Below, one piece after another: positions 1 to 10,581 of a DNA stretch of 64,000 nt. The notes beneath the pieces are model-generated. The model saw only the letters and a list, made by a program, of their open reading frames with translations. It ran no database searches and had not been told where the DNA came from. Made by a program: the position numbers and the translations under genes. This DNA is from Marinilabiliales bacterium (GTDB lineage Bacteria; Bacteroidota; Bacteroidia; Bacteroidales; ML635J-15). Positions within the stretch are counted from its first letter, which is position 1; the number at the start of each line of letters is the position of its first letter. The DNA is taken from NCBI GenBank assembly GCA_002869385.1, contig PKTB01000017.1, forward strand, positions 185,743 to 249,742, in the 5' to 3' direction.

Positions 1-1185
1 AAATACTATGCCAAAATCATCATGAGAGCTATTTACAGGATAACCAAGATTCTCAATTATATATTTTGCACCATCTATGTGCACAGCTTTAAAGATATCT
101 AAACCACCCATACCTGGATGACCGTCAGAAGAAAAGTATAGGTCTCCATTCGATCTGATATAAGGATGTACTTCGTCAGCTTCGGTATTCACAATATCCC
201 CTAAATTCTGAGGAGGTCCAAAAGGTTGGTTCTTTTTTATTCTGGTTACTTTATAAATATCCTTGCCACCCAATCCTCCTAGCAGGCTATCTGCAACAAA
301 ATACAGTGTAAGTTCATCATCACTAATGGCAGGATGCACTATAGAAATATGTTCAGGAATACCCGGAATTTCAACTTCTTTAACCTGTCCCCAATAACTT
401 CCTCCACGTTTAGCAACATATATACGACAACCTTTATCTAGATTTTTATCATATTTACATCGTGTAAAATACAAATTACTTGATTTATGATTTAGGCATG
501 CAGCACCTTCTTCGTCATTAGTATTTACCAATCCAGGAACTATCAGAGGGTCAGACCACCTACCATCCTTATCTTGTTCTTAATAAAATATATTGGAACA
601 AAACTCACCGGATTCAGGACTAATAGACACATGTGTTGGAGCGTATCTGGTTGATGTAAAATAAATCTTCTTATTGTTCCTCGCTTCAAAGAAAGGGCAA
701 AAGTCGTATTCTCCGGAATTAAATTTTCCTTTAATTTTAACTTCATACCTCGTAGGATTTTCAATCATTTCAAAAGTAAATTTAATACTTGTAATTCCTT
801 TATCAGCAAGTTTATGATTTGGAGCTAGTTTTTTAAACTCTTCATAATAAATCAATGCTGAATCATATTTTTGTTGCATCTGATATGCTTCACCTAGATA
901 CAAATATGCTAGTGGATCCTGATATCCATAATCTATAGCTCTTTTAAGATAATATGATGCTCGTACAGGTAAGGATAATTTTTTATTGCAATATCCAGCA
1001 TAATATGATGCCTCTGCTACTATAGACTTTTTCTTAGATTTTCGCTTGATTTGAAGATCAAAATATTCAATCGCCTGAGCAAATTGCTCCTTCTCCATTG
1101 CTTCTATTCCTAACTTCATCTGCTTTTGTGCAAATAAAAGATTGGTTATTAAAAGCACCAATATTATAATGAATATTTTACGCAT
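1..1185 (-). CDS. TPR / PD40 (WD40-like) surface protein, partial, in-frame TAA
   Basis: The gene starts at 1185 and leaves the window at base 1. A signal peptide (about residues 1-19) precedes TPR-like helices (about 20-130). PD40 beta-propeller repeats follow, with motifs such as FTSTRYAP, LYFVADSLLGGLGG and LYFSSDGHPGMGGLDIF. The family (PorE-like or OmpA-type proteins of Bacteroidota) usually ends in a peptidoglycan-binding OmpA domain, which would lie outside the window. Codon 202 (580-582) is TAA, but the frame stays open for 193 more codons and PD40 homology resumes at once (EQDKDGRWSDPLIVPG). The lost residue is probably Ser or Glu. Family identity is clear; the exact role in the envelope or T9SS is inferred. 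Confidence 0.75.
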
Positions 1186-1325
1186 ATCAAGTAATTTAAA
1201 TTGTAAAATAACACAATTTTAAAAACATTTGCAAAAACAAATATGCAAAACAAATGCCACTTCAAGATAAAGTGGCATCACAGATGTAAAAGGTTGTATG
1301 CGTTAAAATATATTTAAACCTAATT

Positions 1326-1826
1326 TTATTTATAATCCTGAAGATTTTCCATTAAAATTTTTCGTGCAAATAAAATTCTACTTTTAACTGTTCCAATAGG
1401 TAAATTAATATGCTCTGCTATCTCCTTGTATTTATATCCATCCAAAAACATTTTGAAAGGTATTTTGTAATCATCATCAAGATTATCAATTGTTTGTGAA
1501 ATATCACCAGTATTTATTACAGACTCTGCAGTTTCATTATGTGGCATACTATTCTTTAGTATATACTCATCCTCAGATTCATCATTTATCGTGTTCTTAT
1601 ATGATAGTCTTGTCACCTGATTTAAATAAGTATTTCTTAAAATAGTGAACAACCAAGCCTTAATATTGTTATCTGATGTATACTTATCTTTGTACTGAAT
1701 TGCTTTAAGATATGTATCTTGTACTAGGTCTTTTGCTGTTTCAGTATCTCTAGTTAAACTTAATGCAAAATAATTAAGGCTAGACTCTAAGTTCATTAAT
1801 CTGCTGTTAAATTCTTGTGTGCTCAT
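1326..1826 (-). CDS. ECF-type RNA polymerase sigma factor
   Basis: This 166-residue protein has the two-domain layout of extracytoplasmic-function sigma factors. Sigma region 2 lies at about residues 15-80, with the -10 recognition helix around DLVQDTYLKAIQ and KAWLFTILRNTYLNQ. Sigma region 4 lies at about 110-160, with the helix-turn-helix EIAEHINLPIGTVKSRI. It directs RNA polymerase to a specific promoter set. No anti-sigma gene sits downstream; the next minus-strand gene is the TPR/PD40 protein after a gap of 140 bases. It has its own well-formed promoter. Many Bacteroidota ECF factors of this size lack a partner anti-sigma gene; the stimulus cannot be read from sequence. Confidence 0.9.
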   Translation of the reverse strand: MSTQEFNSRLMNLESSLNYFALSLTRDTETAKDLVQDTYLKAIQYKDKYTSDNNIKAWLFTILRNTYLNQVTRLSYKNTINDESEDEYILKNSMPHNETAESVINTGDISQTIDNLDDDYKIPFKMFLDGYKYKEIAEHINLPIGTVKSRILFARKILMENLQDYK

Positions 1827-1871
1827 ATTAGTATTTTTTTAGTTTCTTATTAGTATTTCGGTATTTCTTTA

Positions 1872-1903
1872 CAAATATATGAATATAAATAACAGATTCC
1901 AAA
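1872..1903 (-). promoter_or_regulatory. Bacteroidota-type promoter of the ECF sigma gene
   Basis: On the minus strand a TTTG element (1903-1900) is separated by 20 bases from TATATTTG (1879-1872). This matches the Bacteroidota housekeeping consensus TTTG / TAnnTTTG with normal spacing. Transcription would start near 1866, about 40 bases before the ATG at 1826. Confidence 0.6.
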
Positions 1904-1961
1904 TTTTTTTACAATTATTTTTCCTAAGAATGGACTTAACTAGACCTTTTCTAAATAAGAA

Positions 1962-1993
1962 AAAGGCTTAATAAATTGAATTATCAAGCCTTT
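1962..1993 (-). terminator. Rho-independent terminator after ndk
   Basis: AAAGGCTT (1962-1969) pairs with AAGCCTTT (1986-1993), and the stem can extend with an AATAA/TTATC portion. Read on the minus strand, the stem runs into a T-rich tract, as expected for the end of the operon that closes with ndk. Confidence 0.7.
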
Positions 1994-2021
1994 CAGAAAT
2001 TTTATATAAATTTTTTATAAA

Positions 2022-2465
2022 TTAACAATATTCTTCATCATGTGGGTAAATTTCGAATTGAGAGAAGAAAAAATTAGCTTCGATAAGAGCATTTTCATCA
2101 GAATCTGATCCATGAACGGCATTTTCTTGCACAGAAATTGCAAATTTCTTTCTTATTGTGCCATCTTTAGCATCTGATGGATTTGTGTTTCCTATTAAAT
2201 TTCTGTAATCTTCTACTGCATTCTCTTTTTGTAAAACAGCAGCAAGAACAGGACCTGAAGACATAAAGAATACTAATTCTTCGAAAAATGGTCTTTCCTT
2301 ATGTATAGCGTAGAATCTTTCAGCCTGAGCTCTGGAAAGTCTTGTCATCTTCATTGCTATAACACTAAACCCCGCTTCATCAATTTCGTGCAATATCGGA
2401 ACAAGTTTTCCAAGTTTAACAGCTGTTGGTTTGATCATGGTAAATGTAAATTCTCCAGGTTTCAT
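2022..2465 (-). CDS. ndk: Nucleoside-diphosphate kinase
   Basis: This enzyme transfers the gamma phosphate of ATP to nucleoside diphosphates through a phosphohistidine, balancing NTP and dNTP pools. At 147 residues it has normal length. It carries the N-terminal TMIKPTAV strand and the active-site segment NAVHGSDS (around residue 120, catalytic His). The GNTNPSDAKDGTIRKKF stretch is the usual nucleotide-binding loop region. The ATG at 2465 lies 11 bases after the metal permease stop, so ndk is the last gene of that minus-strand run. A terminator hairpin lies about 30 bases past its stop. Confidence 0.95.
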   Translation of the reverse strand: MKPGEFTFTMIKPTAVKLGKLVPILHEIDEAGFSVIAMKMTRLSRAQAERFYAIHKERPFFEELVFFMSSGPVLAAVLQKENAVEDYRNLIGNTNPSDAKDGTIRKKFAISVQENAVHGSDSDENALIEANFFFSQFEIYPHDEEYC

Positions 2466-2476
2466 ATAAATAAGAT

Positions 2477-3676
2477 TTAGAAATTAAACAAAAGGCCGAG
2501 AGAGCCAATAATTATTGCTATAAATATATTGATTATTTTCATAAATAAAAATGATTTTTTTGATTCTGCTAATAAAGGTAATGCTCCATGCCCATCCTGA
2601 ACAATACTACTAGCTATTAAAACACTAAACGGAACAACTCCTTGAATAAACAATACAACAAAAACCAAATGAGGACCTGATTGTGGTATTATCCCAAGTA
2701 ATACAGCTATTAAAAGAATAAAAAACATATTATTGTATATCCATACTCCAACATCAAAATTATGTAATAAAAGATTTATGACAATTAGAGTCCCAAAAAC
2801 CCACAAAAATATCTTTAACAAGTGTTTCTTTATTACATGGTCAACTAAATGTTTCTTAACAAAATGTTCAGAAGAAAATAATATTACTATTAACGCAAAT
2901 ACAGAACTCAGAATAATAGTAAATTTAACCCAATCAAATCCATGCTCATGTCCCTCATGTCCATCCACCTCATTGTCAGTATGCTGATGATCATGATTAT
3001 GTTCTTCGCAATCATGATTATGTTCTTCATGTTGGTGTATATCTTCAATTTCAACTAATTCTGAAGTATTTTTATCGGGTAAGCTAAAAATAAGCTTATC
3101 AGAATGAGAATGTCCTATCCAACCGGTTAGACTTAAAACCAATACTGAAGAAACAATAATTATTAAAACTATCCGAGAAGGCAAGAGACTTATGTTTTTA
3201 AACGAAAACAAACCTCGTTCACGCTCTGTACAATTCTTTTCATGAACATCAAAAGAGAATCTATGTTTAGCTGCAAAATTTCTATTCTTCAGGAATTTAT
3301 CTGTTAAGATACCGGAAACAAAACCAATTACAGCAAGTACAGCAAATATTAACAAAGCCTTATGTGGTATCAGAGCTAACATAAAATATGCTTCATCTCC
3401 CGATGTTGCTATCATTGTTGCAACAAGAGCTCCAAAGGTCAACATTCTATGCGTATATAATGATACAGCAGTAAATGTCCCCATACACCCAGGGATTAAA
3501 CCTAACAAAGTTCCTGTAAGAACCTGAATATAGATATTTTTACTTAGCTTTTTAGATAAACGTCCACGTGTAAGAACATTTATAAATTCTATTAATAACA
3601 TCATAACGATTACAAAACTTGTAATCATCAGAGTCTCCTGCACTATCCCTTTCCAATTAATATTAAAGAATTCCAT
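2477..3676 (-). CDS. Putative metal permease (ArsP_2/DUF2899-like), His-rich loop
   Basis: This 399-residue membrane protein has about ten hydrophobic segments in two halves separated by a hydrophilic loop. That loop (about residues 200-250) is packed with His, Asp and Glu, in motifs such as HQHEEHNHDCEEHNHDH, a typical metal-binding tract. The halves carry the glycine-proline motifs GLIPGCMGTF and GIIPQSGPHLVF, as in the putative manganese/heavy-metal permease family (PF11449). It probably exports or moves a divalent metal across the inner membrane; the substrate is not readable. It lies 15 bases after the PorE-like gene and 11 before ndk, suggesting one transcript. Confidence 0.75.
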   Translation of the reverse strand: MEFFNINWKGIVQETLMITSFVIVMMLLIEFINVLTRGRLSKKLSKNIYIQVLTGTLLGLIPGCMGTFTAVSLYTHRMLTFGALVATMIATSGDEAYFMLALIPHKALLIFAVLAVIGFVSGILTDKFLKNRNFAAKHRFSFDVHEKNCTERERGLFSFKNISLLPSRIVLIIIVSSVLVLSLTGWIGHSHSDKLIFSLPDKNTSELVEIEDIHQHEEHNHDCEEHNHDHQHTDNEVDGHEGHEHGFDWVKFTIILSSVFALIVILFSSEHFVKKHLVDHVIKKHLLKIFLWVFGTLIVINLLLHNFDVGVWIYNNMFFILLIAVLLGIIPQSGPHLVFVVLFIQGVVPFSVLIASSIVQDGHGALPLLAESKKSFLFMKIINIFIAIIIGSLGLLFNF

Positions 3677-3691
3677 AAATCTAAATACAAA

Positions 3692-5677
3692 CTATTCGGT
3701 ATTTTGTTCAATTTCTTCAACGGAAACAGCAATTATTTCTATTCGTCTTTCTCTAGATGCTGCCGGACTATAAATTGAGTTCCTAGGATCGTTAGGGTCA
3801 TCACTAACTTTTCCATCAGACAATGTCTTTCCGAAAGCAACAAATTCGTATTCAATCATACCAGATTCGATATACTCTCTAAAGAATCCATTTTCCCATT
3901 CATAAAAATAATTTACTAAACTTGATATTCTCCTTTTCGCCAGGTTATTATTATATTCTACTGTATTTAGAGGACTGGTATAACCTTTAATTGTGACAAC
4001 AATTTTCTGTCCACTAAGCAACAGCTCTTTCATTAGGTTTGTAAACTCAAGAAGCTTATTATAGTTCTCTTCTACATAATACGAAAAATAATAATCGACA
4101 CTATCAACTGCTTCAACTTTATCTTTTTTAGATAAGCCTCTCGAATATCTCTCCCTGTATTCATCATGCATCTCGATATAATCAAAGTATGTAGTTGAAT
4201 AATTTAAGACTGTTGTAGTATCCCATGAATTCGGGACTGGTTCGTCATTATGAAAATACAAAGCAATAGGCACTAGCAATTTTGTTCTGGTGGTTAGAAG
4301 TTCTACTTTTTGCTCTTCTATTGTTTCTTCGCTTATAATTTTGTCCAGTTCATGATAATATAAATCGTTACAGCAAGATTGATGCTCCCTTGCAAAGGAA
4401 GATTTTCTATTGCTGGATAAAAATGCAAGATATGAATCCGCATATATCTTGTAATAAATATCGTTTTGTGCACTATTAATAGGATAACCTAGGTTTTTAA
4501 GGCTATCCCATACTCTAAAATTACCTTTAAGACTAAAAATATCATAACCTCCAAGATTTTTGTACCAATCAGAGCTAAAATACAATAATGAATCACGAAC
4601 ATCATAAAATGGAGTTATTTCATTACCAGCTGTATTGACATTTGAAGTCGTATCAAAAAAATCCAGAAATCTTGTATCATCAAAAATTGGCCTGCCAAGA
4701 TTACGAACGTATCCCCATGACTGATCCGGCAACAATTCACAATAATACAAATCATATCCTCCTTCACCACCGGGTCTATTTGATGACCACAATAATACAT
4801 CTGTTTTACTTTCTCTTTCTGCTAAAAAAGGATGTGTTGAATTATAATCAGGAAAGTTTATTTCTTTTGGTAGTTTATTAGGCTCGCTCCATTTACCGTT
4901 TTCGAAATGAGAAGTATAAATATATGTATTTCCTCCTTTAAAGAAATCAGAAATAGTAAAATACACAGTATTCCCATCTGAGGTAAAATGTGGATTGGAC
5001 ACATCATGTAAACCATCATTAATAATTTAATCAAAGAGAGAAGTTTTTCGCTTCACATCAAAAAAGTTCACATTGTATAAACGTGATTTAAAGTCATTTA
5101 AAGTATCACTTATTGGTTTTATAGAAGCAAAGACCAAAATTGAATCATTTAAGATTCCTGATGAGAAATCGCTATATACAGAATTAATTGATTAATCACA
5201 TTGAATAACTTTAACTCCATTAGGATTGTTGTACATTTTCCAGGCTAGTTCGCAATTAAGTATTTCATCTTTAGCTTTAATTACATTTAAATTAGCACTA
5301 TCCAATTCATTATAATATAAATATCTTTGAAAAAAATACTGAGCTTTTACAAACTCTTCATCAGCTTTAAGCATGCTTGCATAATAAAATACAGCCTCAG
5401 GATATTTATCAGGTATTTTGTCAGTTAATATCCTGTAGTGTCTTGCAGCTCTTACATAATCATTATCTAACATGTATGCTTCAGCTGCCTTCCATACAAT
5501 ATCATACATTTTAGAATTGTACTTAAGAGCTTCCTCATACATTTTAGCAGCACCATAGTAGTTTTTCTGTTCAAAAGCATTGTCCCCTGAAGCTATAAAG
5601 TTTGCAATCTCACGTTCCTGAGCAAACAAGCTAAAGCTAATAAAAACAAGTAATATGTAAAGTATTATCTTTCTCAC
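3692..5677 (-). CDS. PorE-like TPR-PD40-OmpA protein, two in-frame TAA
   Basis: The 662-codon frame encodes a signal peptide (1-19), TPR repeats (about 20-150), a PD40 beta-propeller (about 210-430) and a C-terminal OmpA-like domain (about 520-655). The propeller has motifs NPHFTSDGNTVYF and YFSSDWYKNLGGYDIFS; the OmpA part has IKGYTSPLNTVEYNNNLAKRR. This is the layout of PorE, which anchors the T9SS ring to peptidoglycan; the assignment here is by architecture. TAA stands at codon 162 (5192-5194) and codon 217 (5027-5029), yet the frame continues through both with propeller sequence such as SINSVYSDFSSG in between. It starts 6 bases after the PorP/SprF stop; such pairs are common and likely work together. 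Confidence 0.75.
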
Positions 5678-5683
5678 AATAAA

Positions 5684-6712
5684 TTATATAAAATCAGGAC
5701 ACTTTCTGTAATATGGCGTTTCAAATGGTCTAGGTTTAAGGAATATATATATTAAAGAAAACTCTACACCGCCTTTACCTCTGCTAATTGTAGACAATTT
5801 CGATAAATTAATATCGTAATTAATCATAAATCTGGCGTTATGGTATTTCATTCCAAAACAAACAATCCCTGCATCACTGGTTCTAACAATCGTCCCAAAA
5901 TATAATGACTGTAAGCTAGCAGGATTATAGTCAAAACGAGCTATAACGCCAAGATTATACTCTGTATATTTCTGTTGTATCATTGCCAGAAAGACAGGTT
6001 CAACAAATAAATCATCTTGAATATTGTATTCTCCTCCAGCATTTATATTCCATTTAACAGGCAAATAAGCTTCTGAATTTTCATCAAAGCTCTTCCAAGG
6101 AGTAGTTAAGTGTGATGCTGAAAAACCAAGATAAGCATTAAATAGAGTATCATATTTATAACTTACAAATGCACCTACTCCCATATCAAAATAATTAATC
6201 CTGTCATAAGTCCAACTCTCCCCCGTTGGCAAATATGGGTCAAACTGCTCGCCTGTATATTGATCTCAAAAATAGAAATTATTAAAATCAATTCCATGAA
6301 GAACATATCCTGCATTAAAACCCAAACCTGCACGCAAATCATATTTCTGTTATACAGGTATTGAATACCCACCTGACAAATAAAACTGATTTGTTCCTAA
6401 GCGGCCATCTCCTGCAACATCATTATTAAAAATTACACCAAGCCCCATTTTACTTTTATCTACAAACACATTCTCAAATGAAACATCAACAGATCCTGCA
6501 AAAGTTCTGTATGCGTTTGTAAAACTCATCCATTGATTTTTATTATTAAGAACTACACGATAATCACCGACATAATTCCCTGTATTTGCCGGATTTGTAT
6601 TCAGAGGTGCAGAAAAGAACTGAGAAAAATGTATATCCTGAGAAAAAATTTTACTGACAGGATACAACATAGAGAGAAGTATTATTAGCAAGACAAAGTA
6701 TCCTCTTTTCAT
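5684..6712 (-). CDS. PorP/SprF family outer-membrane protein, two in-frame stops
   Basis: The 343-codon frame begins with a signal peptide (about 1-25) and the family opening QDIHFSQFFSAPLNTNPANTG, then a beta-barrel with alternating strands and a short basic C-terminus. PorP/SprF proteins sit in the outer membrane and take part in T9SS export or surface attachment of partner adhesins. TAA occurs at codon 121 (6350-6352) and TGA at codon 149 (6266-6268). Both are followed in frame by family sequence (QKYDLRAGLGFNAGYVLHG; DQYTGEQFDP). The TGA probably replaces GGA (Gly). It is the first gene of the run PorP-PorE-permease-ndk. No clear promoter was found upstream. Confidence 0.8.
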
Positions 6713-6870
6713 GTTGTTACATTTACATGTAAAATTAATAAAAATATTTATACAAACAACACATATAAACTAAATAAGCTCTGAGACATATCCTTATTTA
6801 CAATTAGACAGTTTAATATAATTCTAACATCTCATACTCGAATTTGAATAATTATTCTATTTTTGCAATA

Positions 6871-8166
6871 ATGGATTTTATCAAGAGATATTGGAAAAAA
6901 TTACTTTTCGCAGTCTTATTTATTTGTCTGTTTGTACCACTATTGGTTAAATCTTTAAATTTAGTTAACGAACAGCCACTAGGGGGAGTAACATATAAAA
7001 TTGATAAACCGATATTAACTGACAGTACTTGGTTTAATGGAGAATTTCAAATTTTAGCAGAAAGATATATTAACGAAAACATTGGATTAAGAGGTACTGT
7101 TATCAGAATTAACAATCAAATAGATTTTACTTTTTATAAAAAAACAGGTGCCGAGAAGGTTGTAATTGGAAAGGACAACTACCTATACGAAAACAATTAT
7201 ATTGATGCATATTTAGGAACTGATTATATTGGTGATGAAAAAATAAACTCATTAAGTAATCAAGCTAAAAAGTGTGAAGAGATTATGGAAGATATGTCAA
7301 TCAAACTATTATTTGTTTTTGCTCCCGGGAAAGCCAGCTTTTACCCCGAATATATTCCTGAGAATTATCCTAAACTTGAGAAAAGCACAAAAACAAATTA
7401 TAAGGAATTTAAAAAGTCTTTGCAAAGCAACAATCTTAACTACATTGATTTTAACTCTTGGTTTATAAACATGAAAGATACAAGCACATATCCTCTATTT
7501 CATAAAGCTGGAATACACTGGAGTTATTATGGAATGTATCTTTGTGCAGACAGCCTGATAAAAAAAGTTGAAAAAGATATTAATAAAGATTTGCCGGAGT
7601 TATCACTAGAAAATCTAGAAATAAGCTCAGAACAAAGACATACAGAATATGATTTAGGTAATCTGATGAACCTTTATTACCCTATAAAAACTTATGATCT
7701 AGCTTATCCTAGCTATTAATATAATAAAGAAGGGAAATACAGGCCAAATGTGCTGGTTGTCGGTGACAGTTTCTATTGGAATATGTATTATAGTGGTATT
7801 CCAGGAAATGTGTTTAATGGGTTAAATTTCTTTTACTACAATAGCAAGTACTTTAATGATGGAACCGATAAATATAAAGCTGAGATAAAAAATCTTGATT
7901 TCCTTGAAGAAATATCTAAATATGAATATATTATTATTTTGCAAACAGATGGTGGATTAAACAACTTTGGATTTGGATTCTTTAACAAATTGCTAAGCGT
8001 AACAAATATGGTTGATCTTTCGCCTGAGGTCAAAGAAATAATTCAGAATATCAAGAATGATCAAAATTGGATGATGCATATTGAACAAAAAGCTAAAGAA
8101 AGAGGAATTTCGGTTGATGAAATGCTTGTTATTGATGCGGAATATATGTTAAGCCAACAGCAATAG
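6871..8166 (+). CDS. SGNH/AlgX-AlgJ-like (DHHW-type) membrane-anchored protein, in-frame TAA
   Basis: The 432-codon frame starts at the ATG at 6871; a TTG 27 bases upstream is less likely. One N-terminal membrane segment (about 8-28) is followed by a periplasmic SGNH-like domain resembling AlgJ/AlgX/DltD O-acetylation proteins. Conserved pieces are LLFVFAPGKASFYPEY, the AGIHWSYYGMYL segment with the catalytic-type His, and NVLVVGDSFYWNMYYSG with the GDSF nucleophile block. TAA at codon 283 (7717-7719) falls just before that last block, with the frame unbroken. This protein type usually works with an MBOAT acyltransferase on polysaccharides, but no MBOAT gene is in view, so the target is unknown. 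Confidence 0.7.
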
Positions 8167-8218
8167 TAATCTCTTCGGGAATTATCCCGAAAATAAAAAA
8201 ATCCTATATTCAATAATT

Positions 8219-8557
8219 TTAGATCACAAACTCATCCATCTGACACAATTCAAGTATCTCATGAGCATTTTGCAGAAGCTGTTCATTAAAATAATAGCCT
8301 GATTTCTCACACTGTTCAATCCAATAAACAACATTTTTAAGATTCTTTACAGCTTTTGCTGCTGACTCCTTATACTCACGTCTTTTGTCTGTCTGCAACA
8401 TTTGTTGTAATGCACAAGAACCTCTTAAAGTTGAACCTAAAATTCTTACTGCAATCGGCTTTTTACCGTTAAGTATTAACTCATTATAAAGATTAAGCAC
8501 TTCGAGGGTAAAAACGCAGGATTTTTTAATGGTTACTATTTTATTTTGGTCAAGCAT
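8219..8557 (-). CDS. Four-helix-bundle protein (S23/TIGR02436-like)
   Basis: This 112-residue, all-helical protein resembles the four-helix-bundle family first seen in 23S rRNA intervening sequences. The recognisable part is RILGSTLRGSCALQQML followed by REYKESAAKAVKNLKNVVYWIEQC, where the family has a small-residue helix and the E/K-rich helix ending in W. Function is unknown. Homologs are frequent as stand-alone genes in Bacteroidota. It is convergent with the AlgX-like gene. The assignment rests on pattern only. Confidence 0.6.
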   Translation of the reverse strand: MLDQNKIVTIKKSCVFTLEVLNLYNELILNGKKPIAVRILGSTLRGSCALQQMLQTDKRREYKESAAKAVKNLKNVVYWIEQCEKSGYYFNEQLLQNAHEILELCQMDEFVI

Positions 8558-8636
8558 AGGGTAACTTATCGATTTACTACAAGTTACGAAATTCGAAAGA
8601 CAAAAACAAGTTTATTTGCAAGAAATTTCAATTAAA

Positions 8637-9308
8637 TTATTCTTCACCTGAAAGTACGATGACAATTTCACCTTTAACATTTTTTACAGAAAAATGTGCT
8701 TTAAGTTCTGCCAGAGTTCCTGCAACATTTTCTTCATGTATTTTTGATATTTCTCTTGAGACTGAGGCTTGTCTTTCTTCGCCAAAATATTCAATAAATA
8801 TTTCTAAAGTTTTAACTAATCTATAAGGGGATTCATAGAATATCATTGTTCTTTTTTCACCAACAAGCTCTTTTACTTTCTTATGACGACCTTTTTTCTG
8901 TGGCAAAAAGCCTTCAAAACAAAATCTATCAGAAGGTAACCCTGATACTGCAAGCGCAGGAATCAGTGCTGTAGCTCCCGGAAGACATTCTATTTTTACG
9001 CCTTTTTCCAGGCATGTTCTGACTAGTAAAAAACCAGGATCAGAGATTGATGGAGTCCCTGCATCCGAAATTAAAGCATAAGATTCCCCGTTTAGAATAT
9101 TTTCGGCAATATGTTCTACTGCTTTATGCTCGTTAAACTTATGATGACTAAACATCCTTGTTTCTATCTCAAAATGTCTAAGCAAAAAACCACTTGTGCG
9201 AGTATCTTCGGCGAGAATATAATCAACTTCTTTCAGCACTTTTACAGCCCTGAAAGTCATATCTTCAAGATTACCAATTGGAGTTGGCACAAGGTATAAT
9301 TTACTCAT
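8637..9308 (-). CDS. rsmI: 16S rRNA (cytidine-1402 2'-O)-methyltransferase
   Basis: RsmI methylates the ribose of C1402 in 16S rRNA using S-adenosylmethionine. At about 223 residues, the sequence shows the tetrapyrrole-methylase fold: LYLVPTPIGNLEDMTFRA at the N-terminus, AEDTRTSGFLLRHF, ALISDAGTPSISDPG (cofactor loop) and CLPGATALIPALAVSGLP. The ATG at 9308 was chosen over an upstream TTG. Its start overlaps the M28 peptidase stop by eight bases, indicating translational coupling. It ends with EIVIVLSGEE and no in-frame stop interrupts it. Confidence 0.95.
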   Translation of the reverse strand: MSKLYLVPTPIGNLEDMTFRAVKVLKEVDYILAEDTRTSGFLLRHFEIETRMFSHHKFNEHKAVEHIAENILNGESYALISDAGTPSISDPGFLLVRTCLEKGVKIECLPGATALIPALAVSGLPSDRFCFEGFLPQKKGRHKKVKELVGEKRTMIFYESPYRLVKTLEIFIEYFGEERQASVSREISKIHEENVAGTLAELKAHFSVKNVKGEIVIVLSGEE

Positions 9309-10581
9309 ATTTATCAATAAAACCGATTATTAAATCAAATAATGCCTCATATCCTGTGAAAGTCAAAGTTTCAGGAGTATCTTTTGGATTATGGTAATAA
9401 GTCTTACCTCCCATTGTATATATAAAAACAGCAGGAACACCAACAGCATGAAACGGGTAATGATCGCTATTAGCAGCTTCTCCCCGAGCTTTTAAGTTTG
9501 TAAAAAATTCCCATTCTATATTTAACTCTTCAAATAGTTCCCATTCTTTTTTATAATCAGGACTTGCCCCATTTACAACAGTAATTCCATCATCACCGGT
9601 TCCAACCATATCAAGATTTATGACCATTTTAATCTTCGAAAGATCAAATAGAGGATTTGTAACATAGTTTATCGATCCAAACAGGCCAGCCTCTTCACCG
9701 GCAAAAAGCATAAAAGCAATTGAATAATGAGGTTTGACATCAGCGTAATATTCGGCAAAGTCTAAAACCATGGCTGTACCACTTGCATTATCCTGAGCAC
9801 CGGGTATATATACCTTTTTACCCATTCTACCTAAATGGTCATAATGCGCAGTTAGAACAATAAACTCATCTGTTTCACCTTCGATATATCCAATTAAATT
9901 TTTGACTTCGTAATTAAACTGCATTTTAGCTTTTACCTTAAGTGTTAGCTCCTCTGCATCCTCAGGATATGATTCTCTTTTTACTTTTACAACCGGATAA
10001 TCATTTTGAAAAGTTCTTACCGCCCACATCAATTCCTCCGGGATTAATTCAACTATTCCGCCAAAATGTTCATTATCCATCATTATTCTAATGTAGAATT
10101 TTTTAATTTCTATATTCTCTGTTTGAGCATAGTCAACAACAAGCATTTGATCCAGAAATATGTCATTTTCCAATTTTTTCTTAAACGCTGTTGTATCATT
10201 AAGTAATAATGAATCGGGTTTATATAAAGTAAATCTATCATTTACTGATGGTGTTGCAGGGCCAATTAAAAAATCAACACCAGGAACTAGTTTTTCATCA
10301 TCAATATTTACCTGAAGTTTACCTGGAAACGTATTTACATCAAATTCTAATTCCTGAAAATACCCCTCAGGAAATGATTTCACTCCTATTTTCTCCATTT
10401 CTTCAGCAATATAATCTGCAGCTTTATTACATCCATCATTGATATAACCACGCCCATGATATTCCGGAGAAGATAATTCAATTATTCTCTCTTTTGTTTT
10501 TTCACGATTTTGTGAAAAACCTAAAAAGGAAATAAAAATTAATAGAAAAGTAAATATGGAGGAAACTAATTTAAATCTCAT
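9301..10581 (-). CDS. M28-family zinc aminopeptidase, exported
   Basis: This 426-residue protein has a signal peptide (about 1-22) and a C-terminal M28 peptidase domain. Zinc-ligand motifs are AHYDHLG (His), GAQDNASGTA (Asp), FAGEEAGLFG (catalytic and metal Glu), INLDMVG (Asp) and SDHYPFHAVGVP (His). It probably trims peptides in the periplasm or outside the cell. A middle insertion (about 110-220) matches the PA-like region seen in many M28 proteins. Its start overlaps the upstream hypothetical gene by four bases (ATG inside that gene's end), and its stop overlaps rsmI, forming a tight three-gene unit. Confidence 0.9.
   Translation of the reverse strand: MRFKLVSSIFTFLLIFISFLGFSQNREKTKERIIELSSPEYHGRGYINDGCNKAADYIAEEMEKIGVKSFPEGYFQELEFDVNTFPGKLQVNIDDEKLVPGVDFLIGPATPSVNDRFTLYKPDSLLLNDTTAFKKKLENDIFLDQMLVVDYAQTENIEIKKFYIRIMMDNEHFGGIVELIPEELMWAVRTFQNDYPVVKVKRESYPEDAEELTLKVKAKMQFNYEVKNLIGYIEGETDEFIVLTAHYDHLGRMGKKVYIPGAQDNASGTAMVLDFAEYYADVKPHYSIAFMLFAGEEAGLFGSINYVTNPLFDLSKIKMVINLDMVGTGDDGITVVNGASPDYKKEWELFEELNIEWEFFTNLKARGEAANSDHYPFHAVGVPAVFIYTMGGKTYYHNPKDTPETLTFTGYEALFDLIIGFIDKYE

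Noticed and set aside
8174..8191. Terminator hairpin TTCGGGA/TCCCGAA after the AlgX-like gene
   Set aside because: The stem is good but no T-run follows on either strand, so it is left uncalled.
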